DNA of 41,258 nucleotides. Origin: CAVSUR01 sp052143655 (GTDB taxonomy: Bacteria; Actinomycetota; Actinomycetes; Streptosporangiales; Streptosporangiaceae). Both the position numbers and the translations under genes were made by a program. This document shows, in pieces, positions 27,423 to 35,699 of this stretch. Positions within the stretch are counted from its first letter, which is position 1. Each line of letters begins with the position of its first letter. The stretch spans positions 1 through 41,258 of the forward strand of contig JBKQSL010000253.1 in NCBI GenBank assembly GCA_052143655.1, in the 5' to 3' direction. Under the pieces are notes generated by a model. The model saw nothing but the letters and a program-made list of their open reading frames with translations, searched no databases and was not told the origin of the DNA.

Positions 27423-30400
27423 ATGGATCGGACCGCGCCCGCCTACCGCCTCGTCCGCCGGCCTGCGCCGGCGGTGCCGCCGCCGCGCCTGGACGAGGCC
27501 CAGCAGCAGGTCGTCAGCCACTCCGGCGGCCCGCTGCTGGTGCTGGCCGGCCCCGGGACCGGCAAGACCACCACGATCGTCGAGACCGTGGTGGACCGGA
27601 TCAGCCGGCGCGGGATCGAGCCCGGCCGGGTGCTCGTGCTCACCTTCAGCCGCAAGGCCGCGCAGGAACTGCGGGAGCGGATCACCCTGCGGCTCGGCCG
27701 CACCACCAGGGCGCCCCTGGCGCTGACCTTCCACAGTTACGCCTACGCGCTGGTCCGCCGGGAGTTCGTGCTGGCCGGCGATGAGCCGCCTACCCTGCTG
27801 TCCGGCCCCGAGCAGCTCGCCGAGGTCCGGCGGCTGCTGCGCGGCGAGGCGGAAGACGGCGGCGCCGGCTGGCCGGAGCGGCTGCGGCCCGCGCTGGGCG
27901 CCCGCGGCTTCGCCGCCGAACTGCGGGACTTCCTGCTGCGCGCCGCCGAGCGCGGGCTGGACGGCACCGCGCTGGCCCGCCTGGGCCGGCAGCGCGACCG
28001 GGACGACTGGACGGCGGCCGGGCGGTTCCTGGACCGCTACGCCGCCCGGTTCGACCTGGCCCCGGTGCCTGCCTACGACTACGCCGAGATCGTCCGCATC
28101 GCCGGGCGGCTGCTGTGCAGCGCGGCGGTGCGCGACCGGGAGAGGCGAGCCTACGACGCGGTACTGGTCGACGAGTACCAGGACACCGACCCGGCCCAGG
28201 AGGCGATGCTGGCCGCGCTGGCGGGCGACGGCCGGGAGCTGATCGCGGTCGGCGACCCAGATCAGTCGATCTACGCCTTCCGCGGGGCCGACGTTGCGGC
28301 CATCCGGCGGTTCCCCGAGGTGTTCACGGCCCCGGACGGGACCCCGGCCAGGGTCGTCGCGCTGCGCACCTGCCGCCGCAGCGGCCCCGGGCTGCTGGCC
28401 GCCTCGCGCCGCGTCGCGCGGCGGCTGCCTGCCCCGGCGGCGGCCAGCCCCGGACCGCAGGACGGTCACCGCGCGCTGATCCCGCTGCCCGGCGCCGAGC
28501 CGGGCACGGTGACGATCAGGATTGCCGACAGCGTCAGCGCGGAGGCCGCGCTGATCGCCGACACGCTGCGGCGCGCGCACCTGATCGACGGCCTGCCCTG
28601 GTCGTCGATGGCCGTGCTGATGCGCTCGGCGGTGCTCGACGCGCCCGTGCTGGCCCGGACCCTGGCCGCGGCCGGAGTGCCCGCCGAGGTCATCGGCGAC
28701 GAGCAGCCGCTGACCGCGCAGGCCGGCGCGCGGCCGCTGCTGGCGCTGCTTAACTGCGCGCTGCGCCCCGGCGCGCTGACCGAGGAGGCCGCAGCCGACC
28801 TGCTCACCGGGCCGCTCGGCGGCACCGACGCGCTCGGCCTGCGCCGCCTGCGGCGGGTGCTGCGCGCCGCGGCTGCGGCGGCCGGGCAGCCGCTGCCGCC
28901 GCAGCCGCTGGCGGCCGCGCTGCGCGACCCGCGCGAGCTCACGGCCGCCGGCTGGCCGGAGTGGGCCGAAGGCCCCGATGAGCGGTCCCGCCCGGCTGTC
29001 GGCGGCCGGGCGATCCGGTCCGCCCTGGCCGCCGCGCGGCGGGTGGCCGGCCTGCTGGCGCTGGCCCGCCGGACGGCGCCCGAGGCGACCGCGCATGAGG
29101 TGCTCTGGGCGGTCTGGGAGGCCAGCGGGCTGGCCCCGCAATGGCAGGCGATGTCGGCGGCGGGCGGCCCGCGCGGCGCTGCCGCCGACGCGGACCTGGA
29201 CGCGGTGGTGACGCTGTTCGACGCGGCCGCCCGGTTCACCGCCCGGCTGCCGCACGGCTCGGCGCTGCTGTTCCTGGACAGCCTGTCCAGCCAGGAGATC
29301 GCCGGCGAGTCGCTCGCCGAGCGGGCGCCGCACGGTGACGCGGTCGCGGTGCTGACCGCGCACCGGTCCAAGGGCCTGGAATGGGATCTGGTGGTGGTCG
29401 CCGGGGTGCAGGAGGGCAGCTGGCCCGACATCCGGCTGCGCGGGTCGCTGCTCGGCATGGACGAACTGGTGGACGCTACGGCCGGCCTGCTGCCCGGCGG
29501 CCCGGCCGGGACCCCGGCGGGCCGCGCGCGAGAGCCGTCCGCGGCCGCGGACGCCGCCGCCGCGGCGCTGGCCGCCAAGCTGCTCGATGAGGAGCGGCGA
29601 CTGTTCTACGTCGCGGTGACCAGGGCGCGGCGCGCCCTGGTGGTGACCGCGGTGGGCGGTGCCGACAGCGAGCAGCGGCCCTCCCGGTTCCTGGCCGAGC
29701 TGGCCGGCGACGGCATCGAGATCGAGCCCGCCGGCGGCGCCGGCGGCCGCTGGCTGTCGCTGCCCGCGCTCACCGCCGAGCTGCGCCGCGCCGCGGCGGA
29801 CGTGACGCTGCCCGGGCCAGTCCGTCAGGCGGCGGCTGCCCAGCTGGCCCGGCTCGCCGATGCGGGGGTGCGGGGGGCGAGCCCGCGGCAGTGGTACGCG
29901 CTGACCGAGCTGTCCGACCCCGGGCCTGCGCTCACCGGCGAGGTCCGGCTGTCCCCGTCGGCGATCGAGAAGTTCACCAAGTGCGGGCTGCGCTGGCTGC
30001 TGGAGGCAGCCGCGGGCGTCGGCTCGGCCAGCGCGGCGCAGGGGTTCGGCATCGTCATCCACGCCTCGGCGGCCCTGGCCGCCGAGGGCGCCGACGACGG
30101 CGACATCGCCAAGCGGCTTGACCAGATGTGGCAGCATCTCGACTTCGGCAGCCCCTGGTACAGCGCCTACCAGCGGCAGCAGGCCGAGCGGATGGTGACG
30201 AAGTTCCTGGACTGGCACCGCCGCAACCCGCGCGAGCTGATCGCGGTCGAGAAGAAGCTGCGGGTCCGGGTCGGCCAGGTGCTGATCACCGGTCAGGTGG
30301 ACCGGCTGGAACGGGACTCCGACGGCAGCGCGATCGTGGTGGACCTGAAGACCGGCAGCAACCGGCCGCCGGACGCCGACCTGGACCGCAACCCGCAGCT

Positions 30401-30698
30401 CGGGGTGTATCAGCTCGCCGTGCTGCTCGGCGCGTTCGCGGACCTCGGCCTGACCGAGCCGGGCGGCGCCGAGCTGGTGCAGGTGGGCCGGGCGGCCCTG
30501 GCGGCCAGGGTGCGGGTTCAGCGCCAGCGGGCGCTGTCGGATGACCCCGAGCCAGGGTGGGCCGGGCAGCTGGTGGAGACCGTGGCCGCCGGGATGGCCG
30601 GGCCGGTGTTCACCGCGACAGTGAACCCGGGCTGCCGGGTGTGCCCGATCGCTAGCTGCTGCCCGGTGCACGAGCGGGGCGCGCAGGTGACCCCGTGA
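27423..30698 (+). CDS. adnA: UvrD/RecB-type helicase-nuclease, AdnA-like subunit
   Basis: This is a 1091-residue protein, close to mycobacterial AdnA. The SF1 helicase motifs are Walker A GPGTGKTT (43-50), Ia (VLTFSRKAAQELRERI), II (LVDEYQD, Asp250), III (AVGDPDQSIYAFRGAD), V (LTAHRSKGLEWD) and VI (FYVAVTRARRAL). The C-terminal nuclease is PD-(D/E)xK type: GQVD960, D974-L-K976. Cys854 with Cys1071-x2-Cys1074-x5-Cys1080 matches the 4Fe-4S ligands of AddB-type nucleases. With the next gene it should form the AdnAB complex that resects DNA double-strand breaks. ATG 27423 is the first plausible start; no clear ribosome-binding site is seen. It overlaps the next gene by 4 nt. Confidence 0.88.
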   Translation: MDRTAPAYRLVRRPAPAVPPPRLDEAQQQVVSHSGGPLLVLAGPGTGKTTTIVETVVDRISRRGIEPGRVLVLTFSRKAAQELRERITLRLGRTTRAPLALTFHSYAYALVRREFVLAGDEPPTLLSGPEQLAEVRRLLRGEAEDGGAGWPERLRPALGARGFAAELRDFLLRAAERGLDGTALARLGRQRDRDDWTAAGRFLDRYAARFDLAPVPAYDYAEIVRIAGRLLCSAAVRDRERRAYDAVLVDEYQDTDPAQEAMLAALAGDGRELIAVGDPDQSIYAFRGADVAAIRRFPEVFTAPDGTPARVVALRTCRRSGPGLLAASRRVARRLPAPAAASPGPQDGHRALIPLPGAEPGTVTIRIADSVSAEAALIADTLRRAHLIDGLPWSSMAVLMRSAVLDAPVLARTLAAAGVPAEVIGDEQPLTAQAGARPLLALLNCALRPGALTEEAAADLLTGPLGGTDALGLRRLRRVLRAAAAAAGQPLPPQPLAAALRDPRELTAAGWPEWAEGPDERSRPAVGGRAIRSALAAARRVAGLLALARRTAPEATAHEVLWAVWEASGLAPQWQAMSAAGGPRGAAADADLDAVVTLFDAAARFTARLPHGSALLFLDSLSSQEIAGESLAERAPHGDAVAVLTAHRSKGLEWDLVVVAGVQEGSWPDIRLRGSLLGMDELVDATAGLLPGGPAGTPAGRAREPSAAADAAAAALAAKLLDEERRLFYVAVTRARRALVVTAVGGADSEQRPSRFLAELAGDGIEIEPAGGAGGRWLSLPALTAELRRAAADVTLPGPVRQAAAAQLARLADAGVRGASPRQWYALTELSDPGPALTGEVRLSPSAIEKFTKCGLRWLLEAAAGVGSASAAQGFGIVIHASAALAAEGADDGDIAKRLDQMWQHLDFGSPWYSAYQRQQAERMVTKFLDWHRRNPRELIAVEKKLRVRVGQVLITGQVDRLERDSDGSAIVVDLKTGSNRPPDADLDRNPQLGVYQLAVLLGAFADLGLTEPGGAELVQVGRAALAARVRVQRQRALSDDPEPGWAGQLVETVAAGMAGPVFTATVNPGCRVCPIASCCPVHERGAQVTP

Positions 30699-33600
30699 CC
30701 GCCGGGTTGGCCCCGGCGCCGGGGACGGCAGCGCCGCGGTACACCCCGGCGCAGCTGGCCCGCCTGCTGCACATGGCCGAGCCGACCCCGGAGCAGGCCG
30801 CGGTGATCAGCGCGCCGCTCGCGCCGCTCGCCGTAGTGGCCGGGGCCGGCTCGGGCAAGAGCGAGACGATGGCGGCCCGGCTGGTCTGGCTGGTGGCCAA
30901 CGGGCTGGTCCGTCCCGAGCGGGTACTGGGGCTGACCTTCACCCGGAAGGCGGCAGCCGAGCTCGCCGACCGGGTCCGTGCCCGGCTCGATGGCCTGCAC
31001 CGGGCCCGCCTGCCCGAGCCGGCTGGCCCCCAGTCGGCCGGCCCCCAGTCGGCCGACCCCCAGCTGGCCAGCCCCCCGCTGGCCGGCCCGGATCAGGGCA
31101 GCCGGGCCAGTGATGCGGCCGGGCCGGGCGGCGACCAGGCAGCCGGCCACGCTGAGCCGCTGCCCGGTGAGCCGGTCATCGCCACCTATCACGCCTACGC
31201 CGGGCGGCTGGTGGCCGACCATGCGCTGCGCGAGGCGCTTGAGCCCTCGGTGCGGCTGATCACGCCGGCCATCTGCTGGCAGCTGGCGGCCAGGGTGGTG
31301 GCCGCCTACGACGGCCCGATGGGCGCGGTCACCTGGGCGCCGGCCACGGTGACCGCCGCCGTGCTGGACCTGGCCGGGGAGCTGTCCGAGCACCTGCGCG
31401 GGCAAGCCGGGCTGCGGCAGACCCGGCGGTGGCTGGAAGAGTGCCTCGCCGGGCTGCCCGGTACCGTGCCGGCCGCCGCCAGGAAAGTACTGGCCACCCA
31501 GCAGACCCGGGAGCAGTTGCTGCCGCTGGTCGCGGCCTACCAGGGGGCCAAGGCGGCCCGGGAGGTCATCGACTACGGCGACCAGATGGCCCTGGCCGCC
31601 CGGATCGCTGTCCGGCACCCGCAGGTCGGCGCCGCCGAACGGGCCAGGTACCAGGTCGTGCTGCTCGATGAGTACCAGGACACCTCGCACGCCCAGTTGG
31701 TGCTGCTCGCGGCCCTGTTCGGCGGCGGCCACCCGGTGACCGCGGTCGGTGACCCGTGCCAGTCCATTTACGGCTGGCGCGGCGCCAGCGCCGGGAACCT
31801 GACCCGGTTCCGGACCGACTTCCCGGCGGCTGACGGCTCGCCCGCCCCGGTGCGCCTGCTGTCCACCAGCTTCCGCAACACCGGCCGGGTGCTGGACGCC
31901 GCCGCGGGCATCCAGCAGGAGCTGCGCGCGCAGGCTCCCCAGGTGCCGCGGCTGATCGCCCCGCCCGGCCGGGCCGGGCGCGGACATGTCAGCTGCGCGC
32001 TGCTGGAGACGGCGGCTGACGAGGCTGAGTGGGTCGCCGACCGCATCGCCGCGCTGCTGGCGCTGGCGCCCGGCACTGCGCCGGACGGCCGCCCGTGGCC
32101 CGACGGCGGGGCCGGGCCGGTGCACGCCCGTGATATCGCCATCCTGTGCCGCAAGCGGGCCCAGTTCCCCGCGCTGCGCGCGGCGCTTGCCCGGCGCGAC
32201 ATCCCGGTCGAGGTGGTCGGCCTTGGTGGCCTGCTGACCGTGCCGGAGGTGGCCGACATCGTCGCGACGCTCCGGGTCATGCACGATCCGTCGGCCGGGG
32301 ATGCCCTGGCCCGGCTGCTGACCTCGCCGCGGTGGCGGATCGGCCCGGTCGACTTGGTCGCGCTGGGCGCCCGGGCCCGGGCGCTGGCGGGCGATGGCGC
32401 CGCCAGGTCGGCTCGCGGGGCAGCTACGCAGGCCGAGCCGTCGCCTGCTGGCCAGGCCGGGCCGCAGGCAGACGGTCATATGGGGGCGCCGCCGGGCCCG
32501 GCTGGGCCGAGCGGGCCGCCAGGGCCCGGCGAGGACGTCGGCGACCTGCTGGAGCAGGCGGTCAGCGACCTGACCCGGGAGCCGGGCAGCCTGATAGAGG
32601 CTCTCGACGATCTCGGCAGCCCGGCCGCCTACTCTCCGCAGGGATACGCCCGGTTCAGCGCACTGGCCGCTGAGCTGCGCGGGCTGCGCAGCCATGCGGC
32701 GCGGTCCCTGCCTGAACTGGTCGGCGAGGTCGAGCGGGTGCTGTCCCTGGACATCGAGGTGGCCGCCCGGCCCGGGGCCGACCCGCTGGCCGCCCGGGCC
32801 GACCTGGACGCGTTCGCCGACGCTGCGGCCGCCTTCGCCGGTGACGAGGCCGAGCCGACCCTGGGCGCCTTCCTGGCCTACCTGACCGCCGCCGAGCAGG
32901 AGGAGTTCGGCCTGGAAGGGGGGCGGGTGGGGGAGACCGACTCGGTCAAGCTGGCGACCGTGCACGCGGCGAAGGGCCTGCAGTGGGCGGCGGTTTTCGT
33001 CCCCGGCCTGGCCGGCGGCAAGAAGGGGCACGTGTTCCCGGCCCGGCCGCGGGTGACTACCCGGTGGACGGAGAATCCGCGACTGCTGCCGTTCCCGCTG
33101 CGCGGTGACGCGGCGGACCTGCCGGCGCTGGCCGGCCTGGCCGCCTATGACCTGGAGCGCTTCACCGAGGCCTGCGCGGCCCGGGAGCTCGCCGAGGAAC
33201 GGCGGCTTGCTTACGTGGCGACCACCCGGGCGGCCTACTGGCTGGGCTGCTCGGGGTACTGGTGGGGCGATGGCACGTCCCGGCTCGGGCCGTCCGTCTT
33301 CCTGACCGAGATCCGCGCCGCGTGCGAGGCGGGCGCCGGCACGGTCGCGGCCTGGGCCGACGAGCCGGGCCCGGAAGCGGAGAATCCCGCGCTGGCCGAG
33401 CCGGCGTCGGCGGACTGGCCGGTGCCGCTGGCCGCCGGGGGAGCCCGGTACGAGGCCATCCGGGAGGCAGGTGACCTGGTGCTGGCAGCGATGGCAGCGC
33501 AGGATGCTGCCCCGGCGGCCGCTGCGGGCAGTGATCCCGCTGCGGCTGGTCAGCCGGCAGCCAGTAGCCCGGCGGCGAGTAGCCCGGCGGCGAGTAGCCC

Positions 33601-34414
33601 GGCGGCGAGTAGCCCGGCGGCGAGTCACCCGGCAGCCAGTCACCCGGCAGCCAGTGAGCCGTCGGCCAGTGAGCCAGCGGCCAGTGCCGTCGGCCAGGAC
33701 CGCGTGCGGCGCTATCAGCCGCTGATGGATGCCTGGGCCCGGGACGCTGAGCTGCTGCTGGCCGAGCGCGGCCAGCGCCGCGGCGACGGGCCGCTGGAGG
33801 TCAGGCTGCCCCGGCGGATCCCGGTCTCGTCGCTGGTGACGGTGGCCCGTGACCCGGCCGAGCTGGCTCAGCAGGTCCGCAGGCCGATGCCGCAGCCGCC
33901 CGGGCCGCAGGCCCAGCGGGGCACGGAGTTCCATCAGTGGCTGGAGCAGCGGTTCGGCCAGCAGCGGCTGATCGATCCCGACGACCTGCCCGGAGCGGCC
34001 GACGACGCGGCCGGCGGCGGCCCGGATGTCGAGCTGACGGCGCTCAAGGACCGGTTCGAGGCCGGTGCCTGGGCCAGTCGCTGGCCGGTTGACGTGGAGG
34101 TGCCGTTCGAGACGCTGATCGGTGACCGGCTGGTCCGCGGCCGGATCGACGCGGTGTTCGCCGACGACCCGGCTGGCGGCTACGACGTCGTCGACTGGAA
34201 GACGGGCCGGCCCCCGGGGGCGGCGGCCGAGCGGCGCGCGGTCGCCGTCCAGCTGGCCGCGTACCGGCTGGCCTGGGCGGCACTGGCCGGGGTGCCGGTC
34301 AGCGAGGTCCGCGCGGCCTTCTACTACGTGCGCGAGGACGAGACTGTGCGCCCGGCGGACCTGCTCGACGAGGCCGGGCTGACCGCGCTGATCGAGGCGA
34401 TCCCGGTCGGCTAG
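30695..34414 (+). CDS. adnB: UvrD/RecB-type helicase-nuclease, AdnB-like subunit with low-complexity insertions
   Basis: This is a 1239-residue protein, over 100 residues longer than mycobacterial AdnB as I recall it. The helicase motifs are Walker A AGAGSGKS (49-56), Ia (GLTFTRKAAAELADRV), II (LLDEYQD, Asp325), III (AVGDPCQSIYGWRGAS), V (ATVHAAKGLQWA) and VI (LAYVATTRAAYWL). The nuclease has GRIDAVF (Asp1152) and VVDWKTG (Asp1167, Lys1169) but no Fe-S cysteines. Three low-complexity insertions are visible: about 106-155 (AGPQS units), about 566-610 (Gly/Pro-rich), and about 950-1000 (PAASS units) between motor and nuclease. The start is a GTG in a GTGA overlap with adnA, so the subunits are made together. 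Confidence 0.88.
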   Translation: MTAGLAPAPGTAAPRYTPAQLARLLHMAEPTPEQAAVISAPLAPLAVVAGAGSGKSETMAARLVWLVANGLVRPERVLGLTFTRKAAAELADRVRARLDGLHRARLPEPAGPQSAGPQSADPQLASPPLAGPDQGSRASDAAGPGGDQAAGHAEPLPGEPVIATYHAYAGRLVADHALREALEPSVRLITPAICWQLAARVVAAYDGPMGAVTWAPATVTAAVLDLAGELSEHLRGQAGLRQTRRWLEECLAGLPGTVPAAARKVLATQQTREQLLPLVAAYQGAKAAREVIDYGDQMALAARIAVRHPQVGAAERARYQVVLLDEYQDTSHAQLVLLAALFGGGHPVTAVGDPCQSIYGWRGASAGNLTRFRTDFPAADGSPAPVRLLSTSFRNTGRVLDAAAGIQQELRAQAPQVPRLIAPPGRAGRGHVSCALLETAADEAEWVADRIAALLALAPGTAPDGRPWPDGGAGPVHARDIAILCRKRAQFPALRAALARRDIPVEVVGLGGLLTVPEVADIVATLRVMHDPSAGDALARLLTSPRWRIGPVDLVALGARARALAGDGAARSARGAATQAEPSPAGQAGPQADGHMGAPPGPAGPSGPPGPGEDVGDLLEQAVSDLTREPGSLIEALDDLGSPAAYSPQGYARFSALAAELRGLRSHAARSLPELVGEVERVLSLDIEVAARPGADPLAARADLDAFADAAAAFAGDEAEPTLGAFLAYLTAAEQEEFGLEGGRVGETDSVKLATVHAAKGLQWAAVFVPGLAGGKKGHVFPARPRVTTRWTENPRLLPFPLRGDAADLPALAGLAAYDLERFTEACAARELAEERRLAYVATTRAAYWLGCSGYWWGDGTSRLGPSVFLTEIRAACEAGAGTVAAWADEPGPEAENPALAEPASADWPVPLAAGGARYEAIREAGDLVLAAMAAQDAAPAAAAGSDPAAAGQPAASSPAASSPAASSPAASSPAASHPAASHPAASEPSASEPAASAVGQDRVRRYQPLMDAWARDAELLLAERGQRRGDGPLEVRLPRRIPVSSLVTVARDPAELAQQVRRPMPQPPGPQAQRGTEFHQWLEQRFGQQRLIDPDDLPGAADDAAGGGPDVELTALKDRFEAGAWASRWPVDVEVPFETLIGDRLVRGRIDAVFADDPAGGYDVVDWKTGRPPGAAAERRAVAVQLAAYRLAWAALAGVPVSEVRAAFYYVREDETVRPADLLDEAGLTALIEAIPVG
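31022..31096. repeat. 5 x 15-bp in-frame repeat in adnB
   Basis: Five 15-bp units encode AGPQS-AGPQS-ADPQL-ASPPL-AGPDQ. They lie between helicase motif Ia and the conserved ATYHAYAGRLV segment, so the expansion sits in a surface loop of the motor. Confidence 0.8.
33551..33685. repeat. 9 x 15-bp in-frame repeat in adnB
   Basis: Nine 15-bp units, of which four (33566-33625) are identical, encode a (Q/S/H/E)PAAS series. Copy number may vary without a frameshift. The array forms a flexible linker between the motor and the nuclease. Confidence 0.9.
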
Positions 34415-34494
34415 GCCAGGTGCCAGGCAGGTTTGCTGCGGGGCAGAGCTGACGCCGGGCAGGCCGGCTGCCGGGCAGGCCACAGGTCCGCGCA

Positions 34495-34540
34495 CGGCCA
34501 CGCCGGCCGCCCCTCCGCGGCCACGCCGGCCGCCCCTCCG
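34495..34540. repeat. 2 x 23-bp perfect tandem repeat after adnB
   Basis: Two identical 23-bp units each contain a CGGCC-ACGCC-GGCCG hairpin. They lie 81 nt after the adnB stop and may act as duplicated terminator hairpins. Confidence 0.6.
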
Positions 34541-34562
34541 CGTTCGCCCTGGCCGCGATCAG

Positions 34563-34568
34563 TAAGAT
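34563..34568 (+). promoter_or_regulatory. Candidate -10 box for the 34599 gene
   Basis: TAAGAT is a good -10 match in a short AT-rich patch, 31 nt before the GTG start; GAGGGGG lies 7 nt before that start, so this gene has a normal leader. The -35 is unclear. Confidence 0.4.
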
Positions 34569-34598
34569 TCGCAGATCAACTCCTGAGGGGGATCGCTA

Positions 34599-34901
34599 GT
34601 GCCGGAGAGACGCGCAGAGATGTCGGACGCGCTGGCTGAACGGATCGTGCGCCGGGCGATGGCATCGCTGGCCAGCTCACACTCCTCCGCCCCGGCCCGG
34701 GCCAGCGCGGCGCGGGACATGCTGGTGAGCGCACTTCGCGGTGACTCGCAGCCCGGTGACGCCGCTGACGGCTACGCCGCGGCGATCGTCCTGCAGGCAC
34801 TCGCCCGCGCGGTGGAGGCTGAGGCCGGGAGCGGCCTGGACTGGCTGGCCGTGGCCGCGCTCGGAGAATGGGACTTCCGCCACCCCGACGACCTGGGCTG
34901 A
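34599..34901 (+). CDS. Small hypothetical protein, all-helical
   Basis: This is a 100-residue protein of unknown family. It reads as helical and Ala-rich (MSDALAERIVRRAMASL..., ARASAARDMLVSALRGD, YAAAIVLQALARAVEAEAG) and ends with an aromatic motif LAVAALGEWDFRHPDDLG. There is no signal peptide or membrane helix, so it is cytoplasmic. GTG 34599 has a clear ribosome-binding site (GAGGGGG, 7 nt); ATG 34620 is an alternative. It lies 184 nt after adnB with its own -10-like box and 47 nt before the DinB gene. Codon third positions are strongly G/C, which supports a real gene. Confidence 0.7.
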   Translation: MPERRAEMSDALAERIVRRAMASLASSHSSAPARASAARDMLVSALRGDSQPGDAADGYAAAIVLQALARAVEAEAGSGLDWLAVAALGEWDFRHPDDLG

Positions 34902-34936
34902 TGCCGCAGCCCGCGGGGAACGTCGGTGCCCGCTGT

Positions 34937-34942
34937 TAATGT
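34937..34942 (+). promoter_or_regulatory. Candidate -10 box of the leaderless DinB-fold gene
   Basis: TAATGT is followed by 6 nt and the ATG at 34949, with no ribosome-binding site. It is the best -10 match among the leaderless candidates in this window. Confidence 0.5.
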
Positions 34943-34948
34943 CACGGC

Positions 34949-35470
34949 ATGGCTCAGCGCGTTCCGTTCACCGGTGCTGAAAAGGAGAGCCTGCACGTCA
35001 GTCTCGACCGGCATCGCGACGTCATTCTCTGGAAGATCGACAGCCTGGCCGACGAGCAGCTGCGGCGGCCGATGACCGGCTCTGGGACCAGCCTGCTCGG
35101 GCTGGTCAAGCACCTGGCGGCCGTCGAGTACGGCTGGTTCTGCGAGACGTTCGGCCGTGAGTTCGAGCCGTTCCCTTTCGATATCGAGGACCCCGAGGCC
35201 GACCTGCGGATTGAGCCCGGCGAGACTACCGCCGACATCGTGGCCTACTACGGCCGGGCCCGGGTCGCGTCCGACTCGGTGATCGACGAAACTGGCCTGG
35301 AGGAGACCGGCACATCGTGGTTCGGCGAGGCCGTGTCGATGCGCTGGGTGCTCATTCACATGATCGAGGAAACGGCCCGGCACGCGGGTCACATGGACAT
35401 CCTGCGGGAGCTCATCGACGGGCAGACCGGCGATCACCGCGACAAGCCGGCCCGTCCCGCCGCTGACTAG
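34949..35470 (+). CDS. DinB/DUF664 family protein
   Basis: This is a 173-residue four-helix-bundle protein of the DinB/YfiT superfamily. The expected metal-binding histidines are visible: His55 (LVKHLAAVEYGWF), and His145 and His148 in EETARHAGHMDILRE. Relatives include mycothiol- and bacillithiol-dependent transferases; DUF664 members in actinobacteria are often assumed to use mycothiol, but the substrate here is unknown. ATG 34949 gives the typical start (VPFTGAEKESLHVSLDRHRDVILWK). The mRNA appears leaderless. Confidence 0.88.
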   Translation: MAQRVPFTGAEKESLHVSLDRHRDVILWKIDSLADEQLRRPMTGSGTSLLGLVKHLAAVEYGWFCETFGREFEPFPFDIEDPEADLRIEPGETTADIVAYYGRARVASDSVIDETGLEETGTSWFGEAVSMRWVLIHMIEETARHAGHMDILRELIDGQTGDHRDKPARPAAD

Positions 35471-35498
35471 GACCGCACGGCCGGAGGGAAGTGTTTTG

Positions 35499-35519
35499 CG
35501 ATGCCCGGGCCGGGCATCG
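35499..35519. terminator. Perfect 9-bp inverted repeat after the DinB-fold gene
   Basis: CGATGCCCG-GGC-CGGGCATCG lies 29 nt after the DinB stop, between converging genes. It could be a terminator. It also buries the ATG at 35501 of the small frame that follows. Spacer length and symmetry would also suit a protein-binding site. Confidence 0.5.
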
Positions 35520-35635
35520 GAACCTGCCGCACTACCTGCCCCGTGGTGGACAAGGGCCCGGAGATCGAGCAGGGCGTGCAGCGGACCGTATCGGCGCTGG
35601 CCGGCATCGTCACGTCCGGGACCAGCGCCAGCTAG
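35501..35635 (+). CDS. Possible 44-residue small protein
   Basis: ATG 35501 to TAG 35635 encodes 44 residues with two Cys in TCRTTCPVV and a helical second half (EIEQGVQRTVSALAGIV). G/C at codon third positions is above 90 percent, like the real genes here, and no other gene covers the interval. Against it, the ATG lies inside a perfect hairpin, and GGAGGG is about 13 nt upstream, too far for efficient initiation. It may be a real small protein, or the remnant of a larger gene. No family is recognised. Confidence 0.35.
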   Translation: MPGPGIGTCRTTCPVVDKGPEIEQGVQRTVSALAGIVTSGTSAS

Positions 35636-35699
35636 GCGGCTCACCAGCTAGGCACCGGCCCCGGAGCGAGGACCATTGCCCCGCAGTGCCCCCGCAGCC

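Noticed and set aside
26106..30671. A 1521-codon open frame on the minus strand, extending the EamA frame through adnA
   Set aside because: It is antisense to a clear helicase-nuclease gene and reflects high GC at codon third positions. Only the last 284 codons match a family and have a ribosome-binding site.
33551..33685. Regular repeats resembling a CRISPR array
   Set aside because: Units are 15 bp without spacers and are in frame within adnB.
30518..34501. A 1327-codon open frame antisense to adnB
   Set aside because: Composition is Arg/Gly/Gln-rich without domains; adnB on the other strand has complete motifs.
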